The notes beneath the pieces are model-generated. The model had not been told where the DNA came from, did no database searches, and was given only the letters and a program-made list of their open reading frames with translations. 7,791 nucleotides of DNA from Xanthobacteraceae bacterium (GTDB lineage: Bacteria; Pseudomonadota; Alphaproteobacteria; Rhizobiales; Xanthobacteraceae): contig JASHRR010000916.1 in NCBI GenBank assembly GCA_030037185.1, positions 1-7,791 on the forward strand, written 5' to 3'. Shown here piece by piece: positions 1 to 5,117 of the stretch. The translations under genes and the position numbers were made by a program. How positions within the stretch are numbered: the first letter of the stretch is position 1; each line of letters opens with the position of its first letter.

Positions 1-78
1 GAGATGAATCAATCGGCTCGTTGCGGGCGGTGAGCAGTCCGTTTGATTCCTCTCCAATTACACGCTAGCCTACTCAAT

Positions 79-258
79 ATGAATAGATTCGTGAGCATAG
101 GTGCGGCTGCCAAGGCGCTGGGTGTTTCGGTGTCCACGTTGCGGCGATGCGCCCCGATCGACGCGACAACTGTCGACCATGATTATGAAGTGTTGCCTCA
201 CGAGCTGACCAATCCGCGCTACGTGGGGCTGGCACCATGGCAATCATCCCATCTCTGA
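79..258 (+). pseudogene. IS607-type serine recombinase, N-terminal remnant
   Basis: The ATG at 79 opens a frame whose first 23 residues include SIGAAAKALGVSVSTLRR. This is the MerR-like helix-turn-helix that begins IS607-family serine recombinases (TnpA/OrfA) and binds transposon DNA. In the family this helix continues as a tryptophan-containing linker, a GGHRRY-like wing and a resolvase catalytic domain. Here the similarity stops at about position 147, and the remaining 36 or so residues up to the stop at 256-258 match nothing I know. No catalytic serine domain or partner TnpB gene is visible nearby. An in-frame TTG at 43 would extend the protein, but nothing favours it. I read this as a truncated mobile-element fragment. 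A stand-alone MerR-like regulator is a less likely alternative, because the wing is missing. Confidence 0.6.
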
Positions 259-474
259 TGCATGCGCTGATGTCGAAAACCGCTCGATCCCAGGGGTCCG
301 ATAGGTTCCTGCCTTCGCACCCACCTCCGAGTTGGAATACTCTCCCGCAGAACGGCCAAATGTCACCAGGATCCAGGAACCGTTGAAGGGCAGCCGCAAG
401 CCCTCACCGGGCAAGCGAAGGGGGACCCAAATAGGGGACCTAAGAGAACCCACCCGAAAGCCCCGCGGCCACGG
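259..474. other. No gene recognised between recombinase remnant and FixK-type promoter
   Basis: This stretch follows the recombinase remnant and ends at the regulatory box at 475. All three plus frames contain stops, and none of the partial translations belongs to a family I recognise. The long open frame on the minus strand (to 768) lacks recognisable motifs and has the composition of a GC-rich shadow. It may be the tail of the lost insertion sequence or other decayed coding DNA. Confidence 0.3.
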
Positions 475-516
475 TTGAGCTAAGTCAAAGCTCCGGCCCA
501 ACGGACCGGGTGTAAT
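475..516 (+). promoter_or_regulatory. FixK/FNR-type class II promoter upstream of sRNA candidate
   Basis: Positions 475-488 read TTGAGCTAAGTCAA, a perfect TTGA-N6-TCAA half-site palindrome of the kind bound by FNR, FixK2 and related CRP-family regulators. A TGTAAT hexamer at 511-516 follows after 22 nt. This is the gap expected when an FNR-type site is centred at -41.5 (class II activation). The predicted transcription start is therefore about 523. There is no good -35 hexamer, as is usual for activator-dependent class II promoters. The spacing and sequences are seen directly. The identity of the activator is inferred from family knowledge. Confidence 0.6.
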
Positions 517-522
517 TCTTCC

Positions 523-599
523 TGTGCTCTCCACCCCCCATCCTGTGGGAGCATGGCTCCGACCGCCCCCGCCCCCATCCTCCGGTCGGAGCCTTTTTT
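523..599 (+). ncRNA. Candidate FixK/FNR-controlled small RNA with twin C-rich hairpin loops
   Basis: The predicted transcript of about 77 nt runs from the start set by the class II promoter to the T-run at 594-599. It folds into two hairpins separated by one nucleotide. Hairpin 1 pairs TGCTC (525-529) and CCAC (531-534) with GTGG (545-548) and GAGCA (549-553), with T530 bulged. Hairpin 2 pairs 555-565 with 583-593 and ends in six T residues. Both loops carry the identical decamer CCCCCATCCT (535-544 and 572-581), and loop 2 extends it to an anti-Shine-Dalgarno-like CATCCTCC. C-rich or CCUCC loops repeated in adjacent hairpins are known from regulatory RNAs such as the rhizobial alpha-r14 family and actinobacterial 6C RNA. 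No homology to these is claimed. The likely role is blocking ribosome binding sites of target mRNAs under low oxygen, which is inference. The unit is intact although the DNA on both sides is decayed. I do not recognise it as a named RNA. Confidence 0.55.
555..599 (+). terminator. Intrinsic terminator (second hairpin of the sRNA candidate)
   Basis: A perfect 11-bp stem, GGCTCCGACCG (555-565) with CGGTCGGAGCC (583-593), encloses a 17-nt C-rich loop and is followed directly by TTTTTT (594-599). This is a textbook Rho-independent terminator for plus-strand transcription. No plus-strand protein gene ends just upstream, which is one reason to assign it to a short RNA. Confidence 0.85.
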
Positions 600-1000
600 G
601 GCTCGCCGTGAAGCCGGTGTGTGGATTCCGATTGATGCCGGTGAGAGCCTGATGGACATCGCCATGATGCACTTTCTCGAGGCGGACGGGGGATGCCTGG
701 CTGCTCGATAAAGAGGATCGGCTCGCCGCGCCCCCGACACCGGATGGGGATCCCAAACTTGTCCACAATCCAAGAGACCGACGCTAACTTCACCATCGAA
801 AGGAAGGGGCACCACCGCATCGAGGGCGATGTGTTCATCTACGTGGATCGCAAGACAGGCGGGACCAGAGCCATCCTCGGATACCCACGCCGAAGTTGGA
901 GCAAGCCGCGAGCAGCAGCTGAGATTTCAATTATTTTTGGCTAGCATTACCGCGCTGATCGAGAAATGGGCGCAGAGCGCAGGAGCGCCGGATCACGGCG
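600..1000 (+). pseudogene. Decayed hypothetical protein gene with three frameshifts
   Basis: Four plus-strand segments in successive frames join into one protein-like string. Frame 1 gives VWIPIDAGESLMDIAMMHFL (619-678 and on to about 690). Frame 2 then gives DAWLLDKEDRLAAPPTPDGD from 692. Frame 3 gives FTIERKGHHRIEGDVFIYVD around 790-850. Frame 1 resumes with EVGASREQQLRFQLFLASIT and ALIEKW from about 893. Each junction shifts in the same direction, near 690, 765 and 885, and each abandoned frame soon meets a stop or loses its character. The reconstructed product would be about 125 residues. I do not recognise the family and assign no function. The 5' end is probably lost, because the reconstruction begins immediately after the sRNA terminator. 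The original stop is unclear. Confidence 0.5.
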
Positions 1001-1069
1001 AGGCCGCGCTCTCAGGCACCGGAGGTGGGTTCGGCACCACAAACAACAAGCCAAATGGAGAGCGGCTCC

Positions 1070-2005
1070 ATGAACAGCGCGACAATCCGCCGGACCCGTT
1101 TTCTGGGCACGATGGAGGTTGCTGGGCGCCCGTCGTGACCGAAGTCGTGGGCTCCTGACCGCAAGGGCATTTTGCCGAGAATCTAGCGGTGGACCCCGCA
1201 GGGGCTCTGTATGTTGAGTCTGCACTCCCATAACCGCATCGACCGTTTCGATCCGAAGACTCGGAAGGTTGAGGAATATGCACGGCCGACGGCGCCGGTC
1301 GGCGGGGCTAACCTTTGATGCTGCTGGGTCGCTCTGGGTCACCGGCGGAGCCGTGGGACACGTCCCCGGATATATTTGGCGGATCCGCTCGGGTCGGCCT
1401 TGAGCCATGGGTAGAGATCGACGCGATGTTTATGAATGGCTGCACCCCACACCTTGACGGCCGGACCTTGCTGGTTTGCGAGAGCGTCACGGGGCGCATT
1501 TTCACGATCGATCAGAAGGAGAAGCGCTGGGGCGTGTGGCTTCAAGATGATCGCCTGCGCTCGAAGGCGCCGCAAACGCCGGGCCAACGGAATCAAGTTG
1601 CACGACGGCTGGGCCTGGATTTCCATCACGGATCAGAACCTGGTCGTCCGAGCGAAGATTGCCGCTGACGGAAGCGCCGGACCCACAGAGGTTGTCGCGG
1701 AACAGTTGCGCGCGGATGATTTCGCTTTCGGCGAATCCGGAGCAGCCTATATCGCGACGCATCCCGCGCAGGCTGTCCTGCGACTTCATCCCGATGGCAG
1801 GCGCGAAACGATCGCTGGACCACACGAAGGTGCGGTCGGTAGCACCGCTTGCGCATTTGGATGTGGACCGGAAGATTGCCAGGCGCTCTACGTGACAACG
1901 ACGGGCGGTCTTCGATATCCATATAGGGACGCGATCCAGGATGCGAAGCTACTGCGATTGAACGTCGGGGAAAACGGGCAAACGTTGCTCCCTGAGCTGC
2001 CATGA
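1070..2005 (+). pseudogene. SMP-30/gluconolactonase-like beta-propeller gene, multiply frameshifted
   Basis: Fragments in all three plus frames assemble into one SMP-30/gluconolactonase/LRE-type six-bladed propeller, a family of periplasmic or cytoplasmic lactonases and esterases. In order they are an N-terminus from ATG 1070 (preceded by GGAG), APVVTEVVGS up to an in-frame TGA at 1156-1158, then GHFAENLAVDPAGALYVES (same frame, to TAA 1231). These are followed by HNRIDRFDPKTRKVEEYARP (1229 on), TFDAAGSLWVTGGAVGHVPG with YIWRI (1311 on), and DGRTLLVCESVTGRIFTIDQ (to about 1555). The last piece runs from about 1575 to the stop at 2003-2005 and includes AAYIATHPAQAVLRLHPDGR and QALYVTTTGGL. This needs roughly five frame changes plus a nonsense codon, so no full protein can be made. 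The longest open piece (about 140 residues, C-terminal) has no start of its own that I can support. The exact substrate of the ancestral enzyme cannot be inferred. Confidence 0.75.
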
Positions 2006-2076
2006 CAGCTCTCAGCGATCAGGCAATTGGCGTTGTCGTCTCGCGGCGCGTGCCGACGGCTAAATGTGGAGGCAGC

Positions 2077-2157
2077 TTGCGCGTCCCGCCATTTAAGAAA
2101 CGCTTGGCGCTCTCTTCGTGCGTGGACCGAGTCGAAGACAAGAATGTCATAACTCAT
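2077..2157 (-). pseudogene. N-terminal remnant of a conserved MSYDxxVFD-type small protein
   Basis: Reading leftward from the ATG at 2157, the frame begins MSYDILVFDSVHARRERQAF and continues LKWRDAQ. It resembles the start of a conserved proteobacterial hypothetical family that opens MSYDLMVF(D/E)P with an arginine-rich RxxF(L/M)xW segment. After about 27 residues the similarity ends. The expected acidic stretch and the rest of the protein are missing, although the frame stays open to 1888 inside the neighbouring propeller pseudogene. No ribosome binding site is visible before the ATG. The family's function is unknown to me. The match rests on memory of the motif, so confidence is moderate. 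Confidence 0.45.
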
Positions 2158-2245
2158 CGCAGTTCGCGTTTTTGACAGAGCGATTCGTTAGCGCGCGTAA
2201 ATGTTAGGCCGCCGTCCGTTAGGCGTAGTTGGCTCTATGCGCCCT

Positions 2246-2605
2246 TTAGCGCCTATACACCGATGCCCGTTGAGCGCGTTTGCTATCTCAGTGGGCCCCC
2301 ATGCCCCAGCCTTCATCGCCGCACCTTGGCCGCATCAATCGAAGCAGGTCGGCCCTTGTACAGGCCCTCCCCCTTGGCTCTCGCAATGCCCTCAAGCTGA
2401 CGTTCCCGGCGTAGGTTCGTCTCGAACTCTGCAAACACGCCAAGCATATCGAGGAAGCATTTGCCCGCTGCGGTCCTCGTGTCGATCGGTTGTTCTGTGG
2501 CCTTTAGGGATGCGCCACGCCCCTTCACAGTGCTCACGAGGTCTTGCAAGTCGCCAATGTATGTTGTCGAGTCGACGGGTGAGGGCGACCACCCGTTCCG
2601 ATTGA
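2246..2605 (-). pseudogene. Tn3/resolvase-invertase type serine recombinase, truncated and frameshifted
   Basis: The minus strand encodes the core and C-terminus of a site-specific serine recombinase of the Tn3 resolvase type. Visible in one frame are YIGDLQDLVSTVKGRGASL, then KATEQPIDTRTAAGKCF and FAEFETNLRRERQLEGIARA (the long E helix and DNA-contacting arm), ending in KGRPASIDAAKVRR. The preceding piece VVALTRRLD (from about 2592) lies in another frame. After an out-of-place stop at 2313-2315 the C-terminal helix-turn-helix continues in two further frames, as GPTEIANAL and then RASVYRR with a stop at 2246-2248. The N-terminal 60 or so residues, including the YARVST motif with the catalytic serine, are absent. 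It is therefore inactive. It is probably left over from a transposon or plasmid element, and no terminal inverted repeats of Tn3 type were found. Confidence 0.85.
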
Positions 2606-2726
2606 AGACGACCACGATAGGAATATTGACCTATGGAACACCAAGCGGTCATTTAGTCTTGATTATCAAAGTTCTTGCAGGCTAGCTAAAGCGGGCCAGT
2701 CGCTCAGCAGGAGTCGAAATTATATC

Positions 2727-3053
2727 ATGAAAGTGTGTTCGATGCCTTGGAAGTGGGTTGGCAGGGCAAGCGTTTTTGTAGCGGCCTTAGGAGGAACGGC
2801 AGCCTTCGGAGCCGATGCAGGTAAGGGCCTGCAGATCGCGCGTCGATGGTGCGCACCGTGTCACATCATTGAGCCAAATCAGCGGACAGGCAGCGAGGCA
2901 GTACCGCCTTTCGCCACGATAGCGCGTATGCCTAGTCTGGATGCGTCGAAGATCGCCCTCTTTTTGCTCAACCCGCATCCTAAAATGCCTGATATGTCGC
3001 TTACCAGGGATGAAGCGGCCGATCTCGCGGCGTATATTGTCACGCTGAAGTGA
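2727..3053 (+). CDS. Small periplasmic c-type cytochrome (class I)
   Basis: This 108-residue protein starts with a basic, hydrophobic signal peptide, probably cut near residue 29 (AAFGA-DAGKG). The haem-binding motif CAPCH is at 42-46, covalently binding one haem c in the periplasm. The C-terminal part has NPHPKMPDMSLTRDEAADLA (82-101) followed by AYIVTLK. This is the usual axial-methionine region of class I cytochromes, with Met87 the likely sixth ligand and Met90 the alternative. The protein would shuttle electrons between respiratory or dehydrogenase partners, but the partner is not visible here. An AGGAG at 2709-2713 lies 13 nt before the ATG, which is a long spacing. A second ATG at 2742 would shorten the signal peptide by five residues and is possible. 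The gene converges with the protease gene, leaving about 33 bp between stops. No perfect FixK-type box precedes it. The transposon-derived resolvase remnant ends just upstream. Confidence 0.88.
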   Translation: MKVCSMPWKWVGRASVFVAALGGTAAFGADAGKGLQIARRWCAPCHIIEPNQRTGSEAVPPFATIARMPSLDASKIALFLLNPHPKMPDMSLTRDEAADLAAYIVTLK

Positions 3054-3086
3054 GCTCGGCTGCGTTCTTCCGGCATCTTGCAAGTG

Positions 3087-4547
3087 TCACCCGCGGTCAA
3101 CGGGCACTGCCACGAACTTCACCTCATTGCCTGTCTTCACATGCAGTAGCACATAATGCCTGCCGCTCTTTTCAGCGGCATCGATGGCATTGCGAAGATT
3201 GACGGCCGTTGTGACTTTCCTGCCGCCGGTGTCCAAAATCACATCCCCATTCTTTACGCCGCGATCGGCGGCAGCCCCGTCGGGATCGATCTTGGAAACC
3301 GCGACGCCGTTGCCGTCGTGCTGGGGCGTGACCGTTATGCCCAGTTTCGGCACGTTAGTATCGCTCCGTCGTGGCGTTTGGGGAGCGGCGCCAGCTTCAC
3401 GCTGCCCCGGTAGGCTGGCTGCCGTCATGTTAAATATCTTTTGCTGCCCACTGCGGATAACGCTGAGCCGCACAGCAGCCTCGGGTGACAGACTGCCGAT
3501 CGTCCTCGCGAGGTCGCGGGGGTCGCTGATGTTCTTTCCATTTACGGACAAGATGACGTCGCCGGCCTCAATGCCCGCTTTTGCCGCCGGGCCCTCAGCC
3601 TGCGGTTCGGCTACGAGAGCGCCCCGCGCCTCCTTGAGGCCGAGGCTGTCGGCGATATCCTCCGTCACGGGCTGGATTTGAATGCCGATCCAGCCGCGCG
3701 TCACCACGCCTTTTTCCTTGAGCGGAGAGATAACCGCCTTGACGATTTCAGCGGGAGTGGCAAATCCGATGCCGACTGAACCGCCCGACGGGGAAACGAT
3801 CGCGGTCGTCATGCCGATGACGTTGCCGTCCATGTTGAAGGCGGGCCCTCCTGAATTGCCTCTGTTGACGGGGGCGTCGATCTGGATGAAATCGTCATAC
3901 GGTCCCGCGCCAATATCGCGTCCCCGGCCGGAAACGATGCCGGCCGTCACCGTGCCGCCCAGACCGAACGGGTTGCCGACCGCGAGCACCCACTCACCGA
4001 TCTCGGGGCTTGACTCAGCGAAGGTGACGAAAGAAAAGCGGTCGCCGTCCACCTTGATGAGGGCGACGTCCGATCGTGAATCGATGCCGATGACCTTGGC
4101 GGCCTGGGTCTTGCCCTCGTCAGTTGTGACTTCGACCATCGTGGCCTTTTCGACAACATGCGCGTTGGTCACCGCATAACCGTCCGCCGAGATGAAGAAG
4201 CCCGATCCCTGGCCCATGACAAGGTTACGGCCACTGGAACCGGATGAGCCGTCCTTTTCTTCAGGCAAGCCGTGACGGCGAGAGAAGCGCGCAAGTGGCG
4301 TCTCATCTGACAGTCCGTCATCGGTTGTTGCCGATCCAGCGTCGATTTTGACCCGGACCGCGATGACGGCTGGCTTCACCTTCCTGACAACCTCGGTGAA
4401 ACTGGCCGGGTGCTGAAGCGAACCCGCATAGGCAGACGTTGTCAAAGTCGGAAGCATCGCCGTCGGCAAGGACACGCCAAGCATCGTCACGAGCGCTGTG
4501 CACCCAAGGAGAATTCGCCCCGGCGTCTTCCATTTGCGACTCGACAT
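3087..4547 (-). CDS. degP: Do/DegP-type periplasmic serine endoprotease with two PDZ domains
   Basis: A 486-residue HtrA/Do-family protease that degrades or refolds misfolded envelope proteins. Residues 1-41 form an export signal ending SAYA-GS. The trypsin-like domain (about 50-275) shows the catalytic triad His130 (VTNAHVV), Asp160 (SRSDVALIKV) and Ser232 (RGNSGGPA). PDZ1 (about 285-375) contains GWIGIQIQPV and AGIEAGDVILSVNG. PDZ2 (about 400-485) contains KLGITVTP and GVKNGDVILDTGG. The length and order are normal for DegP, DegQ or MucD, which I cannot tell apart from sequence alone. The open frame reaches upstream to 4694, but the ATG at 4547 is chosen because AAGAGGAA lies just before it and the signal peptide follows. 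The extra upstream residues are low-quality sequence overlapping the promoter. Two FixK/FNR-type boxes precede it, suggesting induction under low oxygen. It appears to be monocistronic and is convergent with the cytochrome gene. Confidence 0.95.
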   Translation of the reverse strand: MSSRKWKTPGRILLGCTALVTMLGVSLPTAMLPTLTTSAYAGSLQHPASFTEVVRKVKPAVIAVRVKIDAGSATTDDGLSDETPLARFSRRHGLPEEKDGSSGSSGRNLVMGQGSGFFISADGYAVTNAHVVEKATMVEVTTDEGKTQAAKVIGIDSRSDVALIKVDGDRFSFVTFAESSPEIGEWVLAVGNPFGLGGTVTAGIVSGRGRDIGAGPYDDFIQIDAPVNRGNSGGPAFNMDGNVIGMTTAIVSPSGGSVGIGFATPAEIVKAVISPLKEKGVVTRGWIGIQIQPVTEDIADSLGLKEARGALVAEPQAEGPAAKAGIEAGDVILSVNGKNISDPRDLARTIGSLSPEAAVRLSVIRSGQQKIFNMTAASLPGQREAGAAPQTPRRSDTNVPKLGITVTPQHDGNGVAVSKIDPDGAAADRGVKNGDVILDTGGRKVTTAVNLRNAIDAAEKSGRHYVLLHVKTGNEVKFVAVPVDRG

Positions 4548-4550
4548 TGC

Positions 4551-4654
4551 ATTCCTCTTGTTGGACGAGGCTTCATACGTCGGTGACGGGATAGGATCTT
4601 GACCTTGCTCAAAGACCGCGTGTAAAAGAGTTGTGCGATTTTGACGCGCGTCAA
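4551..4654 (-). promoter_or_regulatory. Tandem FixK/FNR-type boxes, -10 element and RBS of the DegP-type protease gene
   Basis: Two perfect TTGA-N6-TCAA sites lie upstream. The distal one (4641-4654) is the core of a 16-bp perfect palindrome TTTGACGCGCGTCAAA (4640-4655). The proximal one (4599-4612) reads TTGACCTTGCTCAA on the plus strand. Their centres are 42 bp apart, four helical turns, so both would face the same side of the DNA. Reading on the minus strand, TATGAA (4577-4572) lies 21 nt after the proximal box, so that box is centred close to -41.5 and the distal one near -83.5. The predicted start is about 4565, giving a short leader of about 18 nt with AAGAGGAA at 4558-4551. Box sequences and spacing are observed. 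Regulation by FixK or FNR is inferred. Confidence 0.65.
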
Positions 4655-4919
4655 ATTTGTGCTGCAAAGCTGTTGCGACCCGCGCTCGCGCCAACCAGGT
4701 TGAGCCGACAGTTGCGGGTACCGATGGATGCCCTCGCGGTCCCTGTGTTCTTGATGGTCATATAACCGGCCGCAACGCTGGCGCCGCGAGGCGTCGCCGG
4801 TGACCACGGCTGATCGACTTCGATCGAGTTGGCCTTGTATTCCTGAGCGTCGGCGATGGAAGCCACCAATGCAGACAAGCCAACAACAGCTGCGATGAGG
4901 ATAGCGTGTTTCTTGACTA
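4651..4919 (-). pseudogene. Truncated PCu(A)C copper chaperone
   Basis: The minus frame encodes a signal peptide (KKHAILIAAVVGLSALVASI, cleavage after ADA) followed by EYKANSIEVDQPWSPATPRG and AAGYMTIKNTGTA. This is the N-terminal part of a periplasmic PCu(A)C (DUF461) protein. In intact members the fold continues through an H-M-x10-M-x21-H-x-M copper site that delivers Cu(I) to cytochrome oxidase. Here similarity stops near 4730, the remaining residues are unrelated, and the frame ends at 4651-4653, so the metal ligands are missing. The expected initiation codon is also lost: the codons before KKHAIL are GTA and GTC, and the only in-frame ATG is far upstream at 5031. A deletion has probably fused the remnant to the region upstream of the protease. 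The stop codon of the remnant lies inside the distal FixK-type box. Confidence 0.75.
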
Positions 4920-5059
4920 CCTCGTTTGACTGAACTGATGGATGTAGCCCCAAATTGGCATCCGGCTGTCGAATTCGTCTCTGTCCTGATTTAGGTCGAT
5001 GCAAAATCAGTCGCCAAGCCACAAAGCTCATTCTATAGTTCGCTGGTCACGGCCACAGA

Positions 5060-5090
5060 GCACCGTCCGGCGGCTGCCGCCGGACGGTGC
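5060..5090 (-). terminator. Strong hairpin downstream of the metallo-hydrolase gene
   Basis: A perfect 15-bp inverted repeat (5060-5074 with 5076-5090, arms GCACCGTCCGGCGGC) has a single central nucleotide, giving in practice a stem of about 13 bp and a 5-nt loop. It starts 27 bp beyond the hydrolase stop codon. The minus strand after it reads TCTGTGG, a poor U-tract, so termination may be weak, or the hairpin may serve mainly to protect the mRNA 3' end. No gene approaches from the other side closely enough to claim it. Confidence 0.6.
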
Positions 5091-5117
5091 TTGTAGCTCC
5101 AAGTGCAGTCGGCGCTG

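Noticed and set aside
553..711. Plus frame beginning MAPTAPAPILRSEP that runs through the terminator hairpin
   Set aside because: The start lies inside hairpin 1 and the first residues come from the C-rich loop. Only the part after about 600 looks protein-like, and it belongs to the frameshifted hypothetical gene.
244..768. Long minus-strand open frame of 174 residues, with overlapping frames to 838
   Set aside because: It has no recognisable motif or ribosome binding site, is rich in Ser, Gly and Arg, and lies opposite the sRNA unit and the better-supported plus-strand fragments.
947..1408. Minus-strand open frame of 153 residues
   Set aside because: It is antisense to the propeller pseudogene, whose plus-strand motifs are clear. 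Its Arg/Pro/Ala-rich content is typical of a GC shadow.
2187..2221. Three GTTAG-like repeats at about 15-bp spacing next to the resolvase remnant, considered as a res or iteron site
   Set aside because: Only four or five bases are shared and flanks differ. This is too weak to claim a recombination or replication site.
2659..2669. TTGATTATCAA upstream of the cytochrome as an FNR/FixK box
   Set aside because: The half-sites are separated by 3 nt, not the 6 required, so the dimer spacing is wrong.
3184..4179. Two 165-residue plus-strand open frames opposite the protease
   Set aside because: Both are antisense to the conserved catalytic and PDZ segments of the protease and have no motifs of their own.
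4548..4694. N-terminal extension of the protease to the start at 4694
   Set aside because: The extension overlaps the promoter boxes, places residues before the signal peptide, and has no ribosome binding site, whereas the ATG at 4547 has AAGAGGAA.
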